A DNA stretch of 64,000 nt from Fusobacterium naviforme (GTDB lineage Bacteria > Bacillota > Clostridia > Lachnospirales > Lachnospiraceae): positions 62,001 to 126,000 of the forward strand of contig PYGH01000005.1 in the NCBI GenBank assembly GCA_003014445.1, written 5' to 3'. Shown here piece after piece: positions 57,718 to 64,000 of the stretch. Numbering within the stretch: position 1 is the stretch's first letter; every line of letters starts with the position of its first letter. A model generated the notes under the pieces. That model saw only the letters and a program-made list of their open reading frames with translations. It made no database searches and was not told the DNA's origin. A program made the position numbers and the translations under genes.

Positions 57718-59364
57718 ATGTCTAAAGAGTATCCCCTGAACGTTCCCGCTCCTCACCACTGCGCTTTCGCTGTGCGCGATATCCCGGACGTCACTGTCGA
57801 GCAGCGCGAACGCGCCCTGAAGGCCACACACTACAATGAATTTGCTTTTCCGTCCGGCATGCTGACAGTGGACATGCTCTCCGATTCCGGAACAACAGCC
57901 ATGACCAACCAGCAGTGGGCGGCGCTCTTCCTTGGAGACGAGGCTTACGGACGCAATACCGGATACTATGTGCTTCTGGATACCTTCCGTGATATCTTTG
58001 AGCGCGGCGGTGAAAAAAACTGGAAGAAGATCGCAGATCTGGTGCGAACCGACTGCCGCGATGTGGAGAAAATGATGGATGAGGTCTACCTCTGCGAATA
58101 TGAGGGCGGTCTGTTCAACGGAGGCGCGGCACAGATGGAGCGCCCGAACACCTTCATCATTCAGCAGGGACGCGCAGCCGAGTCGGTTCTGATGGAAATA
58201 GTCAAGAAAATTCTTGCGCAGCGCCACCCCGGTAAGATCTTCACCATTCCTTCCAACGGACATTTTGATACCACAGAGGGCAATATCAAGCAGATGGGAT
58301 CCGTGCCGCGCAATCTGTATCACAAGGAGCTGCTCTATCAGGTTCCCGAGGGCGGGCACTATGAGAAGAACCCCTTCAAGGGCAATATGGATATTGAAAA
58401 GCTCGAGCAGCTGATTCAGGCTGTCGGTGTGGAAAATGTTCCGCTGATCTTCACCTGCATCACGAACAATCCGATTTGCGGTCAGGCTGTCTCCATGGCA
58501 AACATCCGCGAGATCAATCGTGTCGCGCACAAGTATGAGATTCCGCTGGTATTTGACGTCGCCCGCTGGGCAGAAAACTGCTATTTCATCAAGATGAACG
58601 AGGAGGGCTACGCGGACAAATCCATTGCAGAGATCGCGACAGAGATGTTCTCCTACTGCGACGCCTTCACCATGTCTGCAAAGAAAGACGGACACGCCAA
58701 CATGGGCGGTATGCTTGCCTTCCGCGATCGCGGTCTGTTCTGGAAAAATTTCTCCGACTTCAACGCGGACGGTTCCGTCAAGACAGACGTGGGTGTTCTG
58801 CTGAAGGTCAAGCAGATCTCCTGCTACGGAAATGATTCTTACGGCGGAATGAGCGGAAGAGATATCATGGCGCTCGCCATCGGCTTATATGAGAGCTGCG
58901 ACTTCAACTACATGCGCGAGCGCGTTGCGCAGTGCAACTATCTGGCGGAAGGCTTCTACCGGGCCGGCGTCAAGGGTGTCGTGCTTCCGGCCGGCGGTCA
59001 TGCCGTGTATATCAATATGGATGAGTTCTTTGACGGCAAGCGCGGCCATGACACATTCGCCGGCGAGGGCTTCTCTCTGGAATTAATCCGGCGCTACGGC
59101 ATTCGCGTCTCCGAGCTTGGCGACTATTCCATGGAATATGATCTCAAGACGCCGGAGCAGCAGGCCGAGCTCGCAAATGTGGTTCGCTTCGCCATAGACC
59201 GCAGCCGCCTGACACAGGAGCATCTGGATTACGTCATCGCCGCAGTCAAGGCTCTGTATGAGGATCGCGAGAGCATCCCGAATATGCGCATTACCTGGGG
59301 TCATACGCTGCCCATGCGTCATTTCCACGCTTTCCTCGAACCCTATCCGAACGAGACGAAATAA
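57718..59364 (+). CDS. Tryptophanase/tyrosine phenol-lyase family PLP enzyme
   Basis: 548 residues from ATG 57718 (GGAGGTAAGTATT). Beta-eliminating lyase of the fold-I PLP family. The cofactor Lys is in TMSAKKDGHANMGGML (Lys 322/323), where SAKKD is closer to tryptophanase than to tyrosine phenol-lyase (SGKKD). Other features: IPSNGHFDTTEGNIKQMGS, NNPICGQAVSMANIREINRVAHKYEIPLVFDVARWAENCYFIK and SYGGMSGRDIMALA. It is about 80 residues longer than classical TnaA (about 470). Product would be pyruvate, ammonia and indole (or another leaving group). Substrate is not certain. Confidence 0.85.
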   Translation: MSKEYPLNVPAPHHCAFAVRDIPDVTVEQRERALKATHYNEFAFPSGMLTVDMLSDSGTTAMTNQQWAALFLGDEAYGRNTGYYVLLDTFRDIFERGGEKNWKKIADLVRTDCRDVEKMMDEVYLCEYEGGLFNGGAAQMERPNTFIIQQGRAAESVLMEIVKKILAQRHPGKIFTIPSNGHFDTTEGNIKQMGSVPRNLYHKELLYQVPEGGHYEKNPFKGNMDIEKLEQLIQAVGVENVPLIFTCITNNPICGQAVSMANIREINRVAHKYEIPLVFDVARWAENCYFIKMNEEGYADKSIAEIATEMFSYCDAFTMSAKKDGHANMGGMLAFRDRGLFWKNFSDFNADGSVKTDVGVLLKVKQISCYGNDSYGGMSGRDIMALAIGLYESCDFNYMRERVAQCNYLAEGFYRAGVKGVVLPAGGHAVYINMDEFFDGKRGHDTFAGEGFSLELIRRYGIRVSELGDYSMEYDLKTPEQQAELANVVRFAIDRSRLTQEHLDYVIAAVKALYEDRESIPNMRITWGHTLPMRHFHAFLEPYPNETK

Positions 59365-59372
59365 GAAAGCAC

Positions 59373-59410
59373 AGTCCAGCGCTCTTCATCGGGTCAAGGG
59401 GCGCTGGACT
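59373..59410 (+). terminator. Intercistronic hairpin between lyase and transporter
   Basis: AGTCCAGCGC pairs with GCGCTGGACT around an 18-nt loop but is followed by TCTCAAAATTTATT rather than a T-run. Probably a partial terminator or stability element. Confidence 0.5.
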
Positions 59411-59491
59411 TCTCAAAATTTATTCTGTTAGAATTGAATAGGTTGCGCGAAAACCGCTGATTTTTAAAGCCTAAGAAGGAGTGGCAAACAC

Positions 59492-60907
59492 ATGGGTAAT
59501 CAGACTCTCGAGACACGCGACGGCTTTCAAAGCAAGTGGGGGTTTATTCTGGCCTGTATTGGTTCTGCTGTTGGCATGGGCAATATCTGGCGTTTCCCCA
59601 TTATGGTACAAAAGTTTGGCGGCATGAGCTTCTTAATTCCTTATTTTCTTTTTGTTGTTTTAATCGGTTCCACCGGCGTGATCGAGGAATTTGCCCTCGG
59701 CCGCCGCGCCGGTGCGGGTCCTGTCGGTTCCTTTGGCATGTGCACGAAAGAGCGCATGGACAACCGCAAGATCGGCGAGCTGATCGGTGCGCTGCCCATC
59801 CTGGGCTCCATGATGCTCGCCATCGGTTATACCGTTGTAATGAGCTGGATTTTCAAGTACTGCTGGATGGGGATCTCCGGAAGCCTGTACGCGCTGGGTA
59901 CGGATATGGGCGCTATTGGCGGAACCTTCGGCGCCGCCGCACCGGAGGCTGCAACGCTGGGTGAGGCCGTCGGCATGATTGTCGGCAGCGGAATCTTCGG
60001 CATGGGCAACGGCGTATGGCTGGTAATCGGACTGATTGCTTCTCTTGCCATCATGGCAAAGGGAATCTCCAGCGGCATTGAAAAAGCCAACAAGATCATG
60101 ATGCCGTTGTTGTTCGGTCTCTTTGTCTGCCTTGGCTTTTATGTCTGCACCTTGAACGGCGCAATGGAGGGCTACAAATATATCTTCACGCTGAAGCCCG
60201 CCAGTCTTGCCAGCCCTGAGGTATGGATCTATGCCTTCGGTCAGGCATTCTTTTCCCTGTCCGTCGCCGGAAACGGCTCCGTCATTTACGGATCCTATCT
60301 GCCAAAGGATGAGGATCTGCCCTCCTCCGCGCGCAATGTGGCCGTATTTGATACCATTGCCGCACTGCTTGCCGCTCTTGTGATCATTCCCTCCATGGCA
60401 GTTGTCCTGGGTGAAGGGATCAAGGATGTCGGCGGCGGCCCCGGTCTGATGTTCGTATATCTGGTCAATGTGTTCAACAGCATGCCGGGTGGACGTATCG
60501 TCGGAATGATCTTCTACATCTGTGTACTCTTCGCCGGCGTCAGCTCCATCATCAATCTGTATGAGGCTCCGGTGGCATTCCTGCAGGAGAAGCTGAACAT
60601 GAAGCGAATCCCTTCCGTAGCTCTCATCGGCGGGATCGGCGGCGTTGTGGCACTTCTCATTCAGCCTTGGACATCTCAGTGGATGGATCTTGTCTCCATC
60701 TATATCTGCCCTCTGGGCGCGCTGCTGGCAGGCATCATGTTCTTCTGGGTGCTTCGCAAAGAGACTGCGCTCAGCTCTGTCGAGCAGGGGCGCAAAGCCG
60801 GGAGCAAGCCGATCGGTGACTGGTTCTATCCCCTCGGCAAATATATTTACTGCACCGCCGCGCTGATAGCATTGATTGCCGGAGCAATGATGGGCGGCAT
60901 CGGCTAA
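59492..60907 (+). CDS. Neurotransmitter:sodium symporter (NSS) family amino-acid transporter
   Basis: 471 residues, AAGGAGTGGC upstream. LeuT-fold carrier with the TM1 signature WGFILACIGSAVGMGNIWRFPIMVQKFGGMSFLIPY, TM6 region AFGQAFFSLSVAGNGSVIYGSYL, and about 11-12 spans. NSS proteins next to tryptophanase genes (TnaT type) import tryptophan with Na+. The juxtaposition with the lyase and ridA suggests uptake of the lyase substrate. Confidence 0.9.
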   Translation: MGNQTLETRDGFQSKWGFILACIGSAVGMGNIWRFPIMVQKFGGMSFLIPYFLFVVLIGSTGVIEEFALGRRAGAGPVGSFGMCTKERMDNRKIGELIGALPILGSMMLAIGYTVVMSWIFKYCWMGISGSLYALGTDMGAIGGTFGAAAPEAATLGEAVGMIVGSGIFGMGNGVWLVIGLIASLAIMAKGISSGIEKANKIMMPLLFGLFVCLGFYVCTLNGAMEGYKYIFTLKPASLASPEVWIYAFGQAFFSLSVAGNGSVIYGSYLPKDEDLPSSARNVAVFDTIAALLAALVIIPSMAVVLGEGIKDVGGGPGLMFVYLVNVFNSMPGGRIVGMIFYICVLFAGVSSIINLYEAPVAFLQEKLNMKRIPSVALIGGIGGVVALLIQPWTSQWMDLVSIYICPLGALLAGIMFFWVLRKETALSSVEQGRKAGSKPIGDWFYPLGKYIYCTAALIALIAGAMMGGIG

Positions 60908-60923
60908 AAACAGCAATACTGCA

Positions 60924-60994
60924 AAAAAACCACCTTGACCGGAATCTCCAATCAGACAGCTGTGATCGGGATTCCTTTCAGGGTGGTTTTTATT
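60924..60994. terminator. Bidirectional terminator between NSS transporter and glmS
   Basis: AAACCACC...GGAATC pairs with GATTCC...GGTGGTTT with A- and T-tracts on both strands (TTTTTATTT on plus, TTTTTTT on minus). Confidence 0.8.
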
Positions 60995-61049
60995 TCAAAC
61001 CAAAACTTGCGCGCAGCGGTGCATTTTTTGTTTCAGCCCGGCTGCGTCC

Positions 61050-62912
61050 TTACTCGACCGTGACGGACTTCGCGAGGTTTCTGGGCTTATCGACATCCAG
61101 CCCCTTGGTCACTGCCATGTAATAACCGAGAAGCTGCAGCGGGATCACCGCGAGCGAATCTGCGAAGTGCTCGTCCGTCTTCGGGACAAAGACGGAGAAA
61201 TTCACCGTGTCCTCGATATCAAAGTTGCCGGCAGTGGTGAGGCCCATGAGATAGGCGCCGCGGCTCTTCACCTCGACGAGGTTCGAGAGCGTCTTCTCGT
61301 AGAGCTCGGACTGGGTGAGTATGCCGATCACCAGCGTGCCCTCCTCGATAAGGCTTATCGTGCCGTGCTTCAGCTCCCCGGCGGCATAGGCCTCGGAGTG
61401 GATGTAGCTGATCTCCTTCATCTTGAGACTGCCCTCAAGGGAGATCGCGTAGTCGATGCCGCGGCCGATAAAGAAGACATCCTTCGTGTTTGCATACTTG
61501 GAGGCAAACCACTGAATGCGCTCCTTGTCCTCCAGAATCTTCTGTACTTTGCCCGGAAGGGTCTCCAGCTCATGCAGGAGCTCGGAAGCTCTGTGCTCAT
61601 CCATCCTCCCGGTCGCAGTGGCAAGACCGATTGCAAGCAGATAGGCGCCGATGAGCTGTGCGGAATAGGCCTTGGTCGTCGCGACAGCGATCTCCGGCCC
61701 CGCATAGGTGTAGAGCACATGATCCGCCTCGCGGGCAATGGAGCTTCCCACGACGTTTACGATCGCAAAGGTCGGGATACCGTTTGCCTTCGCCTCGCGG
61801 AGCGCTGCGAGACTGTCTGCTGTCTCGCCTGACTGGCTGATAATCACTGCCAGCGCGTTTTTACTGATCACAGGATTCCGGTAGCGGTACTCGGAGGCGA
61901 GCTCAATGCGCACCGGAAGTCTCGAGAAATCCTCGATCACATACTGTGCGGCGACACCGACGTGGTAGGCGGAGCCGCAGCCGATGATACAAATCTGGTC
62001 GAGACTGCGGATGAAATCCTCCGTGAGCCCTGTCTTCTCAAGATCCACAGAGAGGAGGGAATCCTCCTTTTCGGGATCGCCCTTTATATAGGCATGCAGG
62101 GTGTCGCGGAGCACCTTCGGCTGCTCCTGAATCTCCTTCATCATGAAGTGCTCGTAACCGCCCTTCTCGGAAGCCTCACGGTCCCAGTCGATCTCCACCG
62201 GAGTCTTCTCCACAATGTCGCCGTTCAGATCGTAGAACTCGACCTTGTCAGCGGTGACCCGTCCCATCTCCAGATTGTCGATGTAGCAGACCTTTCTGGT
62301 GTAGTTTAATGTGGCGGTCGCATCGGAGGCAATGAAGTTCTCGCCCTCACCGAGCCCCACCATGAGCGGTGCGTCTTTGCGAGCGATATAGATCTCATTC
62401 GGATAGTCGCGGAACATCACGACCAGCGCGTAGGAGCCGCGGACACGAACCATCGTCTTTGCCACCGCGTCGATGGGTCCCATCTTGTATTTCTTGTAAT
62501 AATAGTCAATGAGGTTCACAATCGCCTCTGTGTCGGTCTGGGAGTAGAAGGTATAGCCGTTCCGGAGAAGCTTCTCGCGTATCTCGCGGTAATTTTCAAA
62601 GATACCGTTGTGCACTGCGACGACGTTTCCGTCCATGGAGCTGTGCGGATGCGCGTTGCTCTCGGAGGGAGCACCGTGCGTAGCCCAGCGGGTGTGACTG
62701 ATGCCGCAGCAGCCGCGCACTGCATGGCCGCCATCTGTCTTGTCCGAAAGCACATGGAGCCTTCCGGTCGCCTTGATTACAACTGCATCGCTGTCTCCGT
62801 CCCGCACGGCAATTCCGGCGGAGTCGTAGCCGCGGTATTCAAGCTTTTTAAGGCCGTTTAAGAGAATCGGGGCAGCCTGCTGACTGCCGACATAACCGAC
62901 AATTCCACACAT
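61050..62912 (-). CDS. glmS: Glutamine-fructose-6-phosphate aminotransferase (isomerizing)
   Basis: 620 residues. Makes glucosamine-6-phosphate for peptidoglycan. N-terminal nucleophile Cys2 of the glutaminase domain (MCGIVGYVG), with RWATHGAPSESNAHPH and HNGIFENYREIRE. Two SIS domains with CGSAYHVGVAAQYVIED, ISQSGETADSLAALREAK, FIGRGIDYAISLEGSLKMKEISYIHSEAYAAGELKHG, and the C terminus DKPRNLAKSVTVE. No glmS ribozyme fits in the short leader. Confidence 0.97.
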   Translation of the reverse strand: MCGIVGYVGSQQAAPILLNGLKKLEYRGYDSAGIAVRDGDSDAVVIKATGRLHVLSDKTDGGHAVRGCCGISHTRWATHGAPSESNAHPHSSMDGNVVAVHNGIFENYREIREKLLRNGYTFYSQTDTEAIVNLIDYYYKKYKMGPIDAVAKTMVRVRGSYALVVMFRDYPNEIYIARKDAPLMVGLGEGENFIASDATATLNYTRKVCYIDNLEMGRVTADKVEFYDLNGDIVEKTPVEIDWDREASEKGGYEHFMMKEIQEQPKVLRDTLHAYIKGDPEKEDSLLSVDLEKTGLTEDFIRSLDQICIIGCGSAYHVGVAAQYVIEDFSRLPVRIELASEYRYRNPVISKNALAVIISQSGETADSLAALREAKANGIPTFAIVNVVGSSIAREADHVLYTYAGPEIAVATTKAYSAQLIGAYLLAIGLATATGRMDEHRASELLHELETLPGKVQKILEDKERIQWFASKYANTKDVFFIGRGIDYAISLEGSLKMKEISYIHSEAYAAGELKHGTISLIEEGTLVIGILTQSELYEKTLSNLVEVKSRGAYLMGLTTAGNFDIEDTVNFSVFVPKTDEHFADSLAVIPLQLLGYYMAVTKGLDVDKPRNLAKSVTVE

Positions 62913-62934
62913 AAAACCATCCCTCCATCGAACG

Positions 62935-63004
62935 AAAAAGCGCTGTCCTCATACTGAATAACAGGTGTACATGATTGTTACCCATTATAGCACAAGGACA
63001 GCGC
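62935..63004 (-). terminator. glsA terminator whose loop holds the glmS promoter
   Basis: On the minus strand GCGCTGTCCT (63004-62995) pairs with AGGACAGCGC (62949-62940) and is followed by TTTTT. The 45-nt loop contains TATAAT (62989-62984). Confidence 0.7.
62984..62989 (-). promoter_or_regulatory. -10 box of the glmS promoter
   Basis: TATAAT in GTGCTATAATGG on the minus strand. The -35 is poor. A start near 62977 would exclude the 5' arm of the terminator, so glmS transcripts could not form that hairpin. Confidence 0.6.
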
Positions 63005-63051
63005 CTTACACAGGCGAAAATAATGAAGATTCGATTAAACTGCTCTGTTGC

Positions 63052-63972
63052 TCAGGCGAAGATATGAAGCTTCAGCCTGTCGGAGAGATACTGAAGCATC
63101 TTCTCTCCGCCGACACTGTTGCCCTTCTTATTCAGCATGGGGCCGAAGGTGCCGATGCCGGTGCCATCCGGCCCGACCGCGACAATGCCGCCTCCCACGC
63201 CGCTCTTTGAGGGCAGGCCAACCTTTACCGCATACTCTCCCGACTCATCATACATGCCGCAGAGCATCATGAGTGCTGTCACAATGCGCACGATATCCGC
63301 GTCAAGCAGACGCTCCTCCGTCTTCGGGTCTATCCCCTTATTGGAGAGTATCATCGCAAAATGCGCGAGCTGCTTTGCTGTCGCCATGACCGAGCACATG
63401 CGGAAGTAGACATCCAGAACCTCCTCCGGCTCCTTGTCCAGCACATGATCACTCTTCAGCAGATAGGCGATGGAACGATTCCTGGTCCCTGTGCGTTTCT
63501 CCGACTGATACACTGCCTCGTTCAGGAAGATGCTCTGATCCCCGCAGAGCTTTCTGACCAGATTTAAAAAGGCATCAAAGGGCTGCTCCGCGTCGATGCA
63601 GTCCGTCGTGACGATAGCGCCTGCATTGATCATGGGATTAAAGGGCCGCCAGTCCTTCAGCTCCAGCTGCAATATGCTGTCAAAGCGATCTCCTGTCGGC
63701 TCCATGCCGACCTTGCTGAAAACCTTGTCGTAGCCCGCGGTCTGAAGCGCGAGAATCAGCGCAAAGGTCTTCGCGATGCTCTGCATGGTGAAGGGAATAT
63801 TATAATCACCGATTTTATACATCGTGCCGTCTGTCTTCATGATACAGCAGCCAAGATTGGAAGAATCCGCCTTTGCGAGCTCCGGTATATAGTCCGCAAC
63901 CTTTCCCTCGATCAGCACACTCCGTCCCTTAAGCCAGGCCTCATCCAACGCCTTCTGAATCTCCTGCCCCAT
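63052..63972 (-). CDS. glsA: Glutaminase A
   Basis: 306 residues, AAGGAGGGGAT upstream. Hydrolyses glutamine to glutamate and ammonia. Serine-dependent beta-lactamase-like fold with the SxxK motif in FTMQSIAKTFALILALQ (about residue 64), NPMINAGAI, the EAVYQSEKRTGTRNRSIAYLL segment and the loop KSGVGGGIVAVGPDGTGIGTFGPML. It lies upstream of glmS on the same strand but is separated from it by a terminator; both use glutamine. Confidence 0.96.
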   Translation of the reverse strand: MGQEIQKALDEAWLKGRSVLIEGKVADYIPELAKADSSNLGCCIMKTDGTMYKIGDYNIPFTMQSIAKTFALILALQTAGYDKVFSKVGMEPTGDRFDSILQLELKDWRPFNPMINAGAIVTTDCIDAEQPFDAFLNLVRKLCGDQSIFLNEAVYQSEKRTGTRNRSIAYLLKSDHVLDKEPEEVLDVYFRMCSVMATAKQLAHFAMILSNKGIDPKTEERLLDADIVRIVTALMMLCGMYDESGEYAVKVGLPSKSGVGGGIVAVGPDGTGIGTFGPMLNKKGNSVGGEKMLQYLSDRLKLHIFA

Positions 63973-64000
63973 ATCCCCTCCTTCTGTGCTCTGCGCACAG

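Noticed and set aside
59660-60916. 418-codon minus-strand frame opposite the NSS transporter
   Set aside because: Asp/His/Gln-rich antisense translation with no ribosome site, opposite a clear membrane transporter.
62913-63051. glmS ribozyme
   Set aside because: The leader is too short and lacks the ribozyme core; the visible hairpin is the glsA terminator.
1-64000. CRISPR arrays, tRNA or rRNA genes, insertion sequences, integrases
   Set aside because: No spaced direct-repeat arrays, cloverleaf sequences, transposase-like proteins or terminal repeats were recognised while reading both strands; a dedicated scan was not possible.

Overview
The window looks like chromosome from a fairly GC-rich member of the Clostridia, most likely family Lachnospiraceae. 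The evidence is a long Firmicutes-type ribosomal cluster with a zinc-type S14, strong GGAGG ribosome binding sites with occasional TTG or GTG starts, choline-binding-type cell-wall repeats, a diaminopimelate dehydrogenase, a FeoB-associated Cys-rich protein, selenium-dependent molybdenum hydroxylase maturation genes, and a DauR/RidA/beta-eliminating lyase/NSS transporter cassette. No rRNA, tRNA, CRISPR array, integrase, transposase or phage gene was seen.

Layout. 1-3.5 kb: a ThDP-dependent acetolactate-synthase-like gene running off the left edge, then two secreted proteins with choline-binding-type repeats that flank a highly structured, apparently non-coding stretch (about 1985-2215). 3.8-20.2 kb: one uninterrupted minus-strand S10-spc-alpha cluster of 30 genes, rpsJ to rplQ, including secY, adk, map, infA and rpoA. 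It is driven by a clear sigma-A promoter at 20149-20177 followed by a long folded leader. 20.4-28.6 kb: an acidic lipoprotein, a SAM methyltransferase, a sugar nucleotidyltransferase/HAD phosphatase fusion, an AIM24-family protein, mscL, a C39-like cysteine peptidase coupled to a NUDIX hydrolase, a large unknown membrane protein, and a FeoB-associated small protein divergent from a short DtxR regulator. 29-36 kb: an ion antiporter with a cytidylate-kinase-like protein, ddh, an orphan ABC ATPase, an orphan citrate lyase ligase (citC) and selD.

36-46 kb: a DAACS symporter, a zinc-ribbon membrane protein with a decayed peptidase remnant upstream, a PAP2 phosphatase, an NhaC antiporter, yqeB and yqeC (which with selD outline a selenium cofactor pathway for molybdenum hydroxylases), and a copper-responsive csoR-copA pair whose P-type ATPase carries a CopZ-like domain at its C terminus. 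46-52.7 kb: a PucR regulator beside a three-gene ABC importer whose ATPase has a long insertion. 52.7-55.3 kb: a shikimate-pathway operon (aroF-aroB) preceded by what reads as a classical attenuator, namely a sigma-A promoter, a 30-codon leader peptide with seven Tyr/Phe codons in ten, and a strong terminator. 55.4-60.9 kb: a GNAT acetyltransferase and a DauR-type regulator divergent from ridA, a tryptophanase-family lyase and an NSS amino-acid transporter. 61-64 kb: glmS and glutaminase glsA, with the glmS promoter lying inside the loop of the glsA terminator.

The most distinctive items are the aromatic leader peptide with a 10-bp stem that brackets it, the folded RNA candidate at 1985-2215, the CopA-CopZ fusion with an internal ribosome binding site, the ABC ATPase with an expanded helical domain, and the promoter nested in a terminator loop. 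All functional calls come from reading sequence motifs; no database search was run.
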